Source: Dactylorhiza incarnata
Lineage: Eukaryota > Streptophyta > Magnoliopsida > Asparagales > Orchidaceae
Length of the DNA stretch: 64,000 bases
Direction: 5' to 3'
NCBI GenBank assembly: GCA_033032865.1
Contig: JAWHQI010000525.1
Coordinates: forward strand, 62,001-126,000
Position numbers and translations under genes: made by a program. A model generated the notes under the pieces. It saw only the letters and a list, made by a program, of their open reading frames with translations. It searched no databases and had not been told where the DNA came from. Position 1 is the stretch's first letter; each line of letters starts with the position of its first letter. Of this stretch, positions 1 through 11,150 are shown piece after piece.

Positions 1-113
1 AGTTATTTATTTTGTGTCTATGTTGTCTTGTATGTAATTCTGATTATATAAAAGATTGTGTAAAAAGACTTTAACCAAGACTATAAAATTTGTTAAGATA
101 AATAGGGGGAGAT
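1..113 (+). mobile_element. C1: 3' end of internal region and polypurine tract of a SIRE-like copia element
   Basis: This is the tail of a Ty1/copia element whose body lies left of the window. The purine run AATAGGGGGAGA at 101-112 directly precedes the LTR start TGTTGGGA at 114, which is the normal arrangement of polypurine tract and 3' LTR. No coding sequence is visible in these 113 bases. The assignment to the C family rests on the following LTR, which matches the LTR of C2 (33501-63595). Confidence 0.75.
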
Positions 114-289
114 TGTTGGGAAAAACTACTTGGATTTAACTTAACAAATTACCTAAGGTGATTTAAACTCATAGGTTTTAACTACCCATTATATAGTGAG
201 GGTAATTTGGTCATTAGATGTCTTAGGATATCTCACACAACTTGGAGTGTCAAAGACCAGAGCAAGGCAAGCATAATTTTGGTTGAGTT

Positions 290-615
290 AACAATTGCGT
301 CAAATAGTATTCGACGCAACTTTGACTTCATGTTGACATAACTTAGACTAGAAGTCCAAGCAACTCAACCTCTCTATCGAAGTAGATCAAGTTGACGCTG
401 CGTCGAAAGGATATCGACGTAGATGAAATGAGCATGTCGAAGTATCATTAGAAGTCGACACAGCTTCGACTTCAACTCAACGCAGAAGGAAGAATCTGTC
501 GAAGCCATCTGGAGTCGACGCAACATCGACTACAATTCAACGCAGATGATAAAGTTCAGAGTCAAGCCTTCAACTCAATGGTTACGTCAATACGTAATCG
601 ACGCAACATCGACAT
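290..615 (+). repeat. Degenerate TCGACGCAAC repeats in the C1 LTR
   Basis: The U3 part of the C1 LTR repeats the theme GTCGACGCAAC(A/T)TCGAC with variation, for example near 312-325, 390-405, 455-470, 510-530 and 597-612. C2 shows the same theme at 33680-33950. The spacing is irregular, so it is a dispersed short motif rather than a clean tandem array. Confidence 0.6.
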
Positions 616-2027
616 CACATCTTAGAGCAGACTTGTTTAGACTTCCTGCTTTCTGTCTCAGATGCAAGGTCATCGGAAGGTGCTTTTTCGTAGAAGAATG
701 CCCTGAGAGAAGGACAACAGGGTTCAATCAGAGCAAGAAGGAATTCGAAGTTGCTCTTACATGAACTCGAAGGTGCGTCGAATACAACGTTGAATACAGT
801 CTGAAAAGGAAAACTTTTCAGCTGTTCCTTTTGCACTCTCTCTGAGGGCCCACAGTCCTAAAGACCATTCTACAACGACTTGTTAATTGCCTAGAATAGA
901 GAGGTGCAGTAAATAAGATAGGGAAAGCTTTCTTGGAAAGGATTAAAATAGTTGGCATACGGGTCGTGAACAAACAAAGGAAGAAAGATTAATTGTCCAA
1001 GAATATACCTTTTCAGCAAAACCCAAAAGTGGAAAGGAAATCAAAATTATATGATGGACAATAAATAAGAACATCAGAGAGAAGAACATGGACAGAGCAT
1101 TCAGCAGGATATTCTACAGCTTGTCGATTAGGGCTTCCTCCTTCTTCTTCTTCCTCTTGGAACCCTAAATGACAAAAAAATAAGAACTGCTCGTTCTCTC
1201 TCTCAGAACAGAACAATTGAAGGAAGCTCTTCATCAATATCTCATGGCAGCTAGATTTCAATCAGAAGAAAGTAGAAAGGATCTGAAGCTTATAACCCTA
1301 GCAACTCATCACAATCATAAGCAAGGGTTTATCATTAGCAGATTTAGCAAAAAAAAAGAAACTGAAGGATTCAATAGAATTCTGAGAAAGGAATTCTTCT
1401 TCTTACTTCTCCCTCTTCCTTCTCTCTTAAACTCAACTGTAAAAGAGTTTTAAGAATCCCTCTTCCAAAGGATTCAGTGGTTCAAGATCTCCTTATCAAA
1501 AGATCTGTGGTTCAAGATGTAACACCCCCATCCGTTCGGGAGCATATAGCAGAAGGTCCGGCCGGGGCCCCACGCCATATACTACAAAACAAATGGGAAC
1601 GTCCCTTAATTGAAATATCGAATGACACTATACAACGATGCCTAACTCAGAGCATTCTATGCGGAACCTGAAAAGAGACAAGATAAACCACCAAAACCCG
1701 AACCCGGGTATGTCCACTTCTATTAATAGGAATAAAAGGTTTTACACAACAAAAGAGGCATGACGGCCTTACAATTTACCAACATCGGCGCGCAGGCCGG
1801 CCATACATGAAAAGCAAAAGGAACATCAAAAAGGCCTTCAAGGGCCGCAGCAGCACAAGGGCTTCATCCCGCTATGTTCCCGCTCGGTCCAGCACCTATA
1901 CAACAAGCCCACCAAAAATGGTGGCAAAACAGGACAACGGTCAGCTAAAGCCGACCAAATTATAACGACCCCACCCCTTCGAGGGGGTGGCGGTTCTAAT
2001 CATCCCTGCAAAACAACCTCAGCAGCA

Positions 2028-2028
<1 letters not shown>

Positions 2029-2068
<40 letters not shown>
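2029..2068. repeat. (TA)n microsatellite
   Basis: A run of about 38 bases of alternating AT lies in the left LTR of A. The matching place in the right LTR (about 9214-9226) has only about 13. The tract has changed length since the two LTRs were identical at insertion. Confidence 0.9.
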
Positions 2069-2070
<2 letters not shown>

Positions 2071-2534
2071 AGTGCGAATAGCAAAGCCCACTACAGTTCA
2101 TACATATGCAACAATCACAAACGTGGGAATGGCCTCCACGTCTCGTGCTCTCAGGCACTCTTTGGTGTACTCTGCCTTCCACCACCATCCACTCTTGATG
2201 GCTTTTGCCCTTCGAGGCTAAAGTCGGTGGCCCGAATACCAGGGCTCTCCCGTGCTTTAATTGTGAACATTCCGTAGTCCGAAGACTCTTTACCATTGCC
2301 TCCCGACATGCTGTACGAGACTCACTAATCAGGTGCTGCAATGGTGCGGTTTCAGGTTTGCCAAATTCCTGTTGTTCACAGCTCTCATTGTACAACATGA
2401 AGAGCAGGTATGGCGTCCCCTCAGCCCAGGTATTCTCAATTAGCCGGCTCTACGGGCCGCTAAGTCATCCACCAGGACACCCTCACAAGTTGGGCACACA
2501 GGCCTCAGGTCCTCTCAACAGGTGGGCACAACAA

Positions 2535-2864
2535 CATCACCAGAACTCAGTCTGGGAGCTATCGCCGGCGTTAACGCTAACGCCTGGCGCTAGCGCACAG
2601 AAACCCTACTTTGGCTTCTAGCCGTGGGTGCTTCCCGGGGCACACCCCCAGGCATTGCTGCACAAGCAGTAGCACTCCCACTGCTTCAGAACGCACAAAA
2701 TCACCAGAACCGAGTCTGGGAGCTACCGCACGGCGATAACGCTAACGCCGGCGGTAGTGAACAGAAACTCCATTTCTGTTTCTAACTTCGGGTGCTTCCC
2801 GGGGCACACCCCCAGGCGTTGCTGCGCATGCAGTAGCACCCTCTAGTCCTACGAAGCAGGATAT
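2535..2864. repeat. 165-bp tandem duplication in the A LTR
   Basis: The block beginning ATCACCAGAAC starts at 2535 and again at 2700. Both copies contain the GAGTCTGGGAGCTA or close variant, CGCTAACGCC, and GGTGCTTCCCGGGGCACACC. The second copy has diverged in its middle part. The right LTR carries the same pair starting near 9694 and 9858, so the duplication predates the insertion of A. Confidence 0.85.
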
Positions 2865-3460
2865 CAACACGGAGTTTTCCCCGACACACATAATATCAAA
2901 AAGCATCACCAATCCGGACTAACTGTCTCGGATGGGCTTCACACAGCGCGCCTACGTCCATTTCACGCATGGACTCTACATGTATGCAAGATTTGACGGG
3001 GATAACACGAATCGACCCGTCGGAGGCCACGACCTCACCCTTTTGGGTAGGGGCCTCAATGATGCACGGAAAAGGACTAGGACACGTCCAAATGAGGGTA
3101 GAAGAGATCGTTACCCTTAGACGTCGCTTCGAATCCATGGATCTGAGATTTTACATGGAGGGAAAGGACCGCACACCGGTCCAAGCTTCGAAATGACCAC
3201 GTGAGTTCTTCCCCGCACTTGGCCGGCCAAGCTCGAGCTCCACGGCTGCGGACATAGCAACACCCAACCCAAAGGGGTTGGCCTTCTCCTAGCCGGCGGC
3301 GGACGGGACAAAGAGAAGAAGATGGGCTTTGCTGCCCTTGCACCAGCCGACAGGAGAGAGGGAGAGAGAGAGAGACGAGCCCTTCCTGCCCTAGGTGGCA
3401 TCGGAAAAGGGAGAGGAAGAGGGGGAACGGGCCCTCCTTGCCCTAGGGCGACGGGGAGAG

Positions 3461-3526
3461 GGGTGAGGAACTCGGGCTTCCCTGCTCCAAGCGGGGTGAG
3501 GAACTCGGGCTTCCCTGCTCCAAGCG
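3461..3526. repeat. 33-bp perfect tandem duplication in the A LTR
   Basis: A 33-base unit that starts GGGTGAGGAACTCGGGCTTC occurs twice, at 3461-3493 and 3494-3526. The right LTR has the same pair at 10621-10686. GA-dinucleotide tracts lie on either side. Confidence 0.9.
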
Positions 3527-3844
3527 ACGGGAAGAAGAGGGATCGAGAGGGAGGTCGGGGGTTGCGCTTCCCTGCTCCAGGCCGACGGCGAGAGAGAGAG
3601 AGAGGAGAAGGGGGCGCTGCCTTCCTGTGCGAACGAGAGAAAAGGGGAGGGAGGAGATCGGGCTTTGCGGCTGGCAATTAGAGCGAGAGAAAGAGAGGAG
3701 GGGGGTCGTATATTTAGGGTTTAGAGGTTTTAGGTTTTAATAAAACCTAGCCAAAACTGCTATCCGCAGACCACTCCTCTATCCGCACCCCAAACCCTCT
3801 AAACGCACACTGAAAACCGAATTAAATCAATTTGGGGCGTTACA

Positions 3845-3868
3845 ATTCTCTCCCCCTTAAAGAAATTT
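3845..3868 (-). other. A polypurine tract
   Basis: Next to the inner end of the A 3' LTR the minus strand reads TTTCTTTAAGGGGGAGAGAAT. This is the expected position and composition of the primer for plus-strand DNA synthesis. Confidence 0.85.
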
Positions 3869-3908
3869 CGTCCCAAAATTTAAAGCACAAACAACGAAAT
3901 GAAATTCG

Positions 3909-4486
3909 TCATACCTTAGTAAACAAGTCAGGGTACTCCTCACGCATGATCTCTTCTGGCTCCCAAGAGAGCTCCTCGCGGCCACAGTTGTCCCAACGGA
4001 CTCTCACCATTTTGATGGCCTTTCTCCGCAATTGCCGAATATCAGCATCAATAATGCAAACCGGAGTCACCTTGGTAGTTAGGCTACTCTCCACTGGCAC
4101 ACTAACGGCCTCCAACACAGATTCAGGCTCTCGCACCGCCTTCCTCAACACAGAGATATGGAAGACATCATGCAGCCCACTCAGCTCCGTCGACAAAGCA
4201 AGTCGGTATGCTGCTTGGCCGGTGTGCTCGGTGATCTCGAATGGCCCTACATACCTCGGACTCAGCTTTTTCAAGCATCGGATCCTCGACACTCCTTTGA
4301 AAGGCTTTATCTTCAAGTATACCCAATCGCCAACGGCGAACTGGACGTCGCGGTGCTTCGCATTATAGTATTTCACCTGCCTATCCTGCGCAACCAAAAG
4401 CCTCTCCCGGATCATACGTACCGTCGAAGTCGCCTCTTCGACGTCTTTCCTCTTGAAGAGCTTCGTCTCGCCCGTTTCCGCCCAAG
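3909..4486 (-). pseudogene. A integrase C-terminal part with chromodomain-like tail (broken pol)
   Basis: The open part (3909-4415, 168 codons) starts in the integrase C-terminal region. It carries the GDWVYLKIKPFKGVSR motif, then LSPRYVGPFEI, then the LSGLHDVFHISVLRK block shared by plant gypsy integrases. It ends with VRVRWDNCGREELSWEPEE, the modified chromodomain typical of the Tekay/Del lineage, which would direct integration towards chromatin. A frameshift between 4415 and 4487 separates it from the integrase core. Element K has an unbroken homologue (28042-29406). Confidence 0.9.
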
Positions 4487-4975
4487 CTAAGGGAGTGCGG
4501 CACTTCCTGCCATAGAGGGCCTCGAAGGCACCATCTGAATACTCGCCTGGTAGTTGTTGTTGTACGCGAACTCAACAAGAAAGAGGTGATCTTCCCATCC
4601 CTTGCCGAAATCCAGGACGCACATCCAGAGCATGTCCTCCATCGTCATATTGGTACGCTCAGTTTGGCCAACCGTCTGAGGATGAAAGGCCGTGCTAAAC
4701 TGCAGCTTCGTACCCAATAGATGGTTGACTAGCCTCCAGTCGCTCGAAGTAAGGCGTCCATCTCGATCACTGACGATGCTACAGGGCACACCGTGCAATC
4801 GTACTATTGTATCAACATACAGCTTCGCCAACTTCTCCACCGAGTCATCCCTCCGGTTGGGGATAAAGTGCGCCACCTTCGTCAGCCGGTCTACGACTAC
4901 CCAGATGGCATCGTTCCCGCTCTGCGATCTCGGCAGCCCATGCACGAAATCCATGGAAACGTCATCGAATTTCCA
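4487..4975 (-). pseudogene. A integrase catalytic core (broken pol)
   Basis: This is the integrase core, which would join retrotransposon DNA to the host chromosome. The frame 4487-4954 includes IWVVVDRLTKVAHFIPN, SIVSDRDGR and FHPQTVGQTERTN, which hold the three acidic residues of the DDE triad. The end (SIQMVPSRPSMAGSA) has slipped into a wrong frame compared with K, so a frameshift lies near 4510-4540. The start of the frame abuts the preceding RNase H/integrase frame at 4976. Confidence 0.9.
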
Positions 4976-5926
4976 CTATGGAACCGGTAATGACTTCAAA
5001 AACCCACCGGGCTTCTGACATTCCGCCTTCACTAGCGCACAAGTGTGGCACTTGGCCACGTAGTGAGCGATGTCCCTCTTCATACCCGGCCACCAGAAAA
5101 GGACCTTCATGTCCTTGAACATCTTCGTGCTCCCCGGATGAACTGAATACCTGGTACGATGCACCTCGTACATCAACTCATCGCGCAGCTCACCCACCTT
5201 GGGGACGCACAAACGGTCGCCTCTCCACAGCAACCCGTCACGCACCTGAAACTGGGCATCCGACCCACCACCAGCCTCCTCCGAGTAGCGCATTAAACTC
5301 AGATCGAGTTCTAAAGCCTGGCGGACTCTATCTGCGAGGTCGTACTGTACCTCAGTCCAACTCAAACAGGCACCGACACTGCTCCTCTTCTCTACGCAAG
5401 AAATACCCAAGGCCTCCAGGTCACGTATCAGGTGCTCATCATGCATCTGAACCCAGTTGGCCTGCGCCGTAGCCCTGCGACTGAGTGCATCTGCGACAAC
5501 ATTCCCCTTCCCGGGAGTGTAGTGGATCTCGAAAGTGTAGTCCCCAAGGAACTCCATCCACCTCTGCTGACGCATATTCAGCCACTTCTGCGTCAGAAGG
5601 TACTTCAGGCTCTTATGGTCCGTGAAGATGTCGATCTTCAAGCCATACACATAATGCCGCCAAAGCTTCAAGGCAAATATCACGGCCGCCAACTCCAAGT
5701 CGTGGACCAAATAGTTCCGCTCGTGGACCTTCAGCTGGCGAGAGCCGTACGCTATTACCTTGCCATGCTGCTGCAGAACACAGCCAAGGCCACTGCCAGA
5801 AGCGTCGGTGTAGATCTCGTAGCCTTCCGTGCCGCAAGGCAAACATAAGATCGGAGCCGTGGCAAGTCCCCGCTTCAACTCCTCGAAAGCCTGCGCACAT
5901 GCGGGCGTCCAAATAAACTCCTGCAT
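4976..5926 (-). pseudogene. A RNase H and integrase zinc-binding region (broken pol)
   Basis: The 316-codon frame begins at the end of the RT connection ([18 protein letters not shown]). It continues with a Ty3-type RNase [44 protein letters not shown] and [10 protein letters not shown] carry the acidic catalytic residues. It then enters the integrase N-terminal HHCC zinc site (EVHRTRYSVHPGS, CHTCALVKAEC). It overlaps the RT frame by about 50 bases in another frame, so a single frameshift near 5920 breaks the polyprotein. Confidence 0.93.
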
Positions 5927-6849
5927 CTTCCGTGCAGCGTCGTAAGAGGCAGCGCGATCCGTGAGAAATTCTCCACGAAGCGCCTGTAATAGCCGGCTAG
6001 CCCGAGAAAGCTACGGACCTCCGCTACAGTAGAAAGAACAGGCCACTCCCTGATGGCCGCAACCTTCACCGGATCTACCGCCATACCCGCTCCACTAACC
6101 ACATGGCCTAAGAACGCCACGGAAGGTAGCCAGAACTCGCACTTCGAGAATTTGACATAAAGCTGGTTCCTCCTCAGAACCTCCAAGACTACTCGCATGT
6201 GATCACCGTGCTCCTCCTCGGACTGAGAGTAGACCAGTATGTTGTCAAGGAAGACGACCACAAACCGGTCGAGGTACTCTCGGAAAGTCCAGTGCATCAA
6301 GTCCATAAACACCGAAGGCGCATTTGACAGCCCAAACGGCATCACGGTGAACTCATACTGCCCGTACCTTGTACTGAAGGCAGTCTTCGGGATGTCGCAC
6401 TCCCTGATCCGCACCTGATAATAGCCGGACTTCAAGTCCAGCTTCGAGTATACTGTCGACCCAATGAGCTGGTCGAACAAGTCGTCTATCCTCGGAAGAG
6501 GATACTTGTTCTTCTCGGTCAGCTTGTTCAGCTCCTGATAATCGATGGAAAGCCGCAGGCTACCGTCCTTCTTTTTGACAAAGAGGACCGGTGCACTCCA
6601 AGGTGAGGAACTCAGACGCACGTAGCCCTTCTCAAGCAGCTCCTGCAACTGCAGCTTCAACTCCGCCAACTCCTTCGGAGCCATACGATACGGCGAGCGG
6701 GCCACAGGCTTAGCGCCTGGCACCAACTCAATCGTGAAATCTATCTCCCGTTGCGGTGGAGCATGGGGGAGCTCGCTCGGGAACACATCGGGGAACTCTG
6801 AAACTATTGGAACATCCACTAGGCTGGGCCTCGGCGTTGAAGCCTCCAC
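5875..6849 (-). pseudogene. A reverse transcriptase (broken pol, altered active site)
   Basis: This is a Ty3/gypsy reverse transcriptase of 324 codons. Recognisable blocks are [68 protein letters not shown] and [10 protein letters not shown]. The catalytic box reads [11 protein letters not shown] where K reads [11 protein letters not shown]: the second aspartate of the pair is asparagine, so this copy should be inactive. Two stops separate it from the protease frame upstream (between 6850 and 6897). Confidence 0.95.
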
Positions 6850-6894
6850 TAGGGCAAAGAATAACTCTACTCCCTGTCACACTGCCTTGGACAC

Positions 6895-7283
6895 CTAGAG
6901 AGCAGACATCAGCATCTTGCTCGATCCACGCATGCCCGCAAAGACCGTCTCACGATCGGCACACTGCCCAAACCTCACCTCCTTGGTGGTGCAATCGATG
7001 CACGCACGCTGTTCCGACATCCAGTCCATGCCAAAGATTACATCGAACTCAACCAGGGGGAGTAACGATGCTTTCAGGTCATACTCCTGACTTCCAACTA
7101 GAACTTTCACGCAGCAACTCCTCTCCACACTCATCGAATATCCATTCGGCAGTAGGACCTCCAGTCCATCTACAGAAGCAATTGATAGCGCACCAATACG
7201 TTGGACGAAGTCCGACGATAAGGAGTGCGAAGCTCCAGTATCGAAAAGTGCTCTCGCGGGAACGCCTAAAACATAAACAAAGC
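6895..7283 (-). pseudogene. A aspartic protease (broken pol)
   Basis: This is the retroviral-type aspartic protease that would cut the polyprotein. It has the active-site motif [11 protein letters not shown] and the flap/C-terminal motif FDVIFGMDWMSEQRA. The upstream boundary at 7283 is set by the intron-like segment: the open frame reaches back to 7314 only by reading into that segment. The frame ends at a stop at 6895, where K continues without interruption. Confidence 0.9.
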
Positions 7284-7359
7284 CTACGCCGCCAAACAAG
7301 GTTAGCATGAACACTAAAACAGGTATATAAAACTGTAAAGACTGTATCTTAAATTATAC
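7284..7359 (-). other. Intron-like segment between gag and protease in element A (76 nt)
   Basis: On the minus strand the codons for VVTG are followed by GTATAATTTAAG and, 76 nt later, by CGGCGTAG and the protease frame (GFVYVLGVPARALFDTGAS). The ends are GT and AG. A good plant branch-site match, CATGCTAACC, lies about 25-30 nt before the AG and is followed by TTGTTT. The length is not a multiple of three, so reading through would shift the frame, while removal would be phase 1 and keep it. Element K has a comparable 75-nt segment at the same codon. Confidence 0.7.
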
Positions 7360-7360
7360 C

Positions 7361-8425
7361 TGTCACGACGTCCTTGGCATTGATAGCCTCCTGCTGACCA
7401 AGACTGAAGACTCTGGGCTACGGGGGAGCCATACGGGAGGCAGTGGACTCAGCCGCCTTCCCCTTCTCAGAATAAGATGGCCCAGTCTTCTTCTCTGACC
7501 TTGGAAGCCCACTGCGGCAATCCCGAGAGAAATGGCCAGGCTTGCCACAAGTAAAACAAATAAGAGGGCCACGTCCAGACGACGCGCCCGAAGCAGAGGG
7601 AGCTGGCCCAGATAATCGAGCCTTCTTCCAGCGATTCAACCTCCGCAACTTCGCCGCACTCGGCGCCTTGCCCTCCGACACTGCCTCGACCACAGCCACC
7701 TTGCCCTTCTCCCTGAGCATGTCCTGCTCAAGTGCTCGGGCTGAACCAACGAGGGTCGTGAAACCCTGCGTCAACGGCCCTATCAGAAGGTACCGCAACT
7801 CACTACCCAAGCCACCGTAGAACCTGTTCACCCTTCTCCCCTCGTCATCGAAAGAAGTTCCAGCGTAACGCCCGAGGCGGGTGAACTCATACAGGTAGTC
7901 ATCAACCAGTCTATCACACTGCGTTAGAGCTAGTAACTGGTTCTCCATTGCGATCTGCTGCGACGGAGGCACATACCTTGCCAGGAAGATTCTCGAGAAC
8001 TCTTCCATCGGCACATCAACCAGTCGCCTTTCCGCAAACTGGCGCCTCTCTACCTCATCCCACCACCGCCTGGCTTCCTTTTCCAGCAAGAAAGTAGCGA
8101 AGGTCACTTTCTGCGCTTCTTCCGACTGTGTCGCTGTCAAAATTTGCTCCACATGCGACAGCCAGTCCTCGGCCTCAGCTGGAGATTCAACCCCGGTAAA
8201 CGGAGGAGGTCGAAATCCTAGGAAGTGCTTCAGTTGTTGCTTAGCAGCACGCCTCACGGGGACCTGCTCCACTCTTAGTGGCTCTAGGGCCACTTCCTGC
8301 ACCGGCGGTTGACCTTGCCTTCCAGGCTGGCCCTTCAACGCAGCTAGAACCGCTTCTGTAACTAGCCGAACCATCTCAGCAGACGGAGGTGTAGGAGCCT
8401 CAGCAGACCCGCTACTCTCGTTCAC
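7361..8425 (-). pseudogene. A gag (capsid and zinc knuckle)
   Basis: This is the structural gag protein. The open frame runs from ATG at 8425 to a TAG at 7418-7420 (335 codons). In the same frame the sequence continues to 7361 (SLGQQEAI, then VVTG), so the TAG looks like a nonsense mutation of a glutamine codon. The retrotransposon gag capsid domain spans about residues 70-225 (ETEDWLSHVEQ-like block [38 protein letters not shown]). A CCHC zinc knuckle, CFTCGKPGHFSRDC, follows near residue 290 and would bind genomic RNA. Confidence 0.92.
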
Positions 8426-8705
8426 ATCACGGGGACGCGACGGTCCCGCTGCACTTCGAGTGCCCTACACAAGTGCATCACACAGTTAGGCGACAGCACA
8501 GTCGCAACTAACAACAAAAGGAACACTCAGGTTCCAAAATCATGCAATAATTGTTAGTTTGTTGTTACATTTTATTCCTAAGTGGACATTTTTGGGTTTA
8601 TTTTACGTCTCGACGGTAGCGCACACACGTGCTCACCACCCCTTAAAAGAATTCGTCCACGAATTCCTTAGAAGGACACGGAAACCTTAGATTCTTATAC
8701 CAATT
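8426..8705 (-). other. A leader and primer binding site
   Basis: This is the untranslated leader between the 5' LTR and gag. Next to the LTR the minus strand reads TTGGTATAAGAATCTAAGG (about 8684-8704), a mutated match to the initiator-methionine tRNA primer site whose usual form is TGGTATCAGAGC. K carries the unmutated form. Nothing else is recognisable here. Confidence 0.75.
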
Positions 8706-11002
8706 TTTAACACCCCCATCCGTTCGGGAGCATATAGCAGAAGGTCCGGCCGGGGCCCCATGCCATATACTACAAAACAAACGGGAACGTCACTTAATTG
8801 AAATATCGAACGACACTATACAACGATGCCTAACTCAGAGCATTCTATGCGGAAGCTGAAAAGAGACAAGATAAACCACCAAAACCCGAACCCGGGTATG
8901 TCCACTTCTATTAATAGGAATAAAAGGTTTTACACAACAAAAGAGGCATGACGGCCTTACAATTTACCAACATCGGCGCGCAGGCCGGCCATACATGAAA
9001 AGCAAAAGGAACATCAAAAAGGCCTTCAAGGGCCGCAGCAGCACAAGGGCTTCAGCCCGCTATGTTCCCGCTCGGTCCAGCACCTGTACAACAAGCCCAC
9101 CAAAAACGGTGGCAAAATAGGGCAACGGTCAGCTAAAGCCGACCAAATTATAACGACCCCACCCCTTCGAGGGGGTGGCAGTTCTAATCATCCCTGCAAA
9201 CAACCTCAGCAGCATATATATATATAAGAGTGCGACTAGCAAAGCCCACAACAGTTCATACATATGCAACAATCACAAACGTGGGAATGGCCTCCACGTC
9301 TCGTGCTCTCAGGCACTCTTTGGTGTACTTCGCCTTCCACCACCATCCACTCTTGATGGCTTTTGCCCTTCGAGGCTAAAGTCGGTGGCCCGAATACCAG
9401 GGCTCTCCCGTGCTTTAATTGTGAACATTCCGTAGTCCGAAGACTCTTTCCCATTGCCTCCCGACATGCTGTACGAGACTCACTAATCAGGTGCTGCAAT
9501 GGTGCGGTTTCAGGTTCGCCAAATGCCCGTTGTTCACAGCTCTCGTTGTACAACACAAAGAGCGGGTATGGCGTCCCCTCAGCCCAGGTATTCTCAATTA
9601 GCTGGCTCTACGGGCCGCTAAGTCATCCACCAGGACACCCTCACAGGTCGGGCACACAGGCCTCAGGTCCTCTCAACAGGTGGGCACAACAACATCACCA
9701 GAACTCAGTCTGGGAGCTATCGCCGGTGTTAACGCTAACGCCTGGCGCTAGCGCATAGAAACCCTATTTTGGCTTCTAGCCGTGGGTGCTTCCCGGGGCA
9801 CACCCCCAGGCATTGCTGCACAAGCAGTAGCACTCCCACTGCCTCAGAACGCACAAAATCACCAGAACTAAGTCTGGGAGCTACCGCACGGCGATAACGC
9901 TAACGCATGCGGTAGTGAACAGAAACTCCATTTCTGTTTCTAATTTCGGGTGCTTCCCGGGGCACACCCCCAGGCGTTGCTGCGCATGCAGTAGCACCCT
10001 CTAGTCCTACAAAGCAGGATATCAACACGGAGTTTTCCCCGACACACATAATATCAAAAAGCATTACCAATCCAGACTAACCATCTCGGATGGGCTTCAC
10101 ACAGCGCGCCTACGTCCATTTCACGCATGGACTCTACATGTATGCAAGATTTGACGGGGATAACACGAATTGACCCGTCGGAGGCCACGACCTCACCCTT
10201 TTGGGTAGGGGCCTCAACGATGTACAGAAAAGGACTAGGACACGTCCAAATGAGGGTAGAAGAGATCGTTACCCTTAGACATCCCTTCGAAGCCATGGAT
10301 CTGAGATTTTACACGGAGGGAAAGGACCGCACACCGGTATGAGCTCCGAAATGGCCACGTGAGTTCTTCCCCGCACATGGCCGGCCAAGCTCGAGCTCCA
10401 CGGCTGCGGACACAGCAACACCCAACCCAAAGGGGTTGGCCTTCTCCTAGCCGGCGGCGGCCGGGACAAAGAGAAGAAGATGGGCTTTGCTGCCCTTGCA
10501 CCAGCCGACAGGAGAGAGGGAGAGAGAGAGAGAGACGAGCCCTTCTTGCCCTAGGCGGCGTCGAAAAAGGGAGAGGAAGAGGGGGAACGGGCCCTCCTTG
10601 CCCTAGGCCGACGGGGAGAGGGGTGAGGAACTCGGGCTTCCCTGCTCCAAGCGGGGTGAGGAACTCGGGCTTCCCTGCTCCAAGCGACGGGAAGAAGAGG
10701 GATCGAGAGGGAGGTCGGGGGTTGCGCTTCCCTGCTCCAGGCTGACGGCGAGAGAGAGAGAGAGAGAGGAGAAGGGGGCGCTGCCTTCCTGTGCAAACGA
10801 GAGAAAAGGGGAGGGAGGAGATCGGGCTTTGCGGCTGGCAATTAGAGCGAGAGAAAGAGAGGAGGGGGGTCGAGTATTTAGGGTGTAGAGGTTTTAGGTT
10901 TTAATAAAACCTAGCCAAAACTGCTATCCGCAGACCACTCCTCTATCCGCACCCCAAACCCTCTACACTGAAAACCGAATTAAATCAATTCGGGGCGTTA
11001 CA
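8706..11002 (-). repeat. A 5' LTR
   Basis: This LTR matches 1518-3844 throughout. The inner terminus is mutated: TTTAACACCCCC stands where the other LTR has TGTAACACCCCC. The outer end GGCGTTACA is intact and is followed by the target duplication caaga at 11003-11007. The TA microsatellite here is short. Confidence 0.95.
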
Positions 11003-11150
11003 CAAGATCTCCTTATCAAAAGATCTGTGGATCAAGATCTCCGTATTAAAAGATCTGTGGTTCTAAGAGTCTCCTTATCAAAAGACCCAGGCACAGGTGG
11101 TGCAATCCTACCAGGGGGTAGAAGAGAGGACTACCCACATTTTGGGGAAC

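Larger units (their letters stand above)
1518..3844 (-). repeat. A 3' LTR
   Basis: The plus strand reads TGTAACACCCCC at one end and GGGGCGTTACA at the other, so the ends are inverted repeats (TGTAAC/GTTACA). It matches 8706-11002 along its whole length with scattered differences. It contains a TA microsatellite, a 165-bp tandem duplication, a 33-bp duplication and GA-rich tracts. Short reading frames here have no retrotransposon homology and are chance frames. Confidence 0.95.
1518..11002 (-). mobile_element. A: complete but decayed Ty3/gypsy chromovirus (Tekay/Del type)
   Basis: This is a full-length LTR retrotransposon on the minus strand. It has two LTRs (1518-3844 and 8706-11002) and a 5-bp target duplication caaga at 1513-1517 and 11003-11007. 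Read on the minus strand the order is 5' LTR, primer site, gag, intron-like segment, protease, reverse transcriptase, RNase H, integrase, chromodomain-like tail, polypurine tract, 3' LTR. That is the Ty3/gypsy order, and the C-terminal tail fits the Tekay/Del chromoviruses. Several stops and frameshifts, and an altered RT active site, make it non-functional. It sits inside the C1 LTR, within a GATCTCCTTATCAAAA repeat. Confidence 0.95.

Noticed and set aside
1987..2621. Frames with IYIYIY runs and a PPSTLDGFCPSR stretch, seen in both A LTRs (also 9175-9758)
   Set aside because: They lie in LTR U3/R sequence across a TA microsatellite and differ between the two LTRs. No retrotransposon or host domain is seen.
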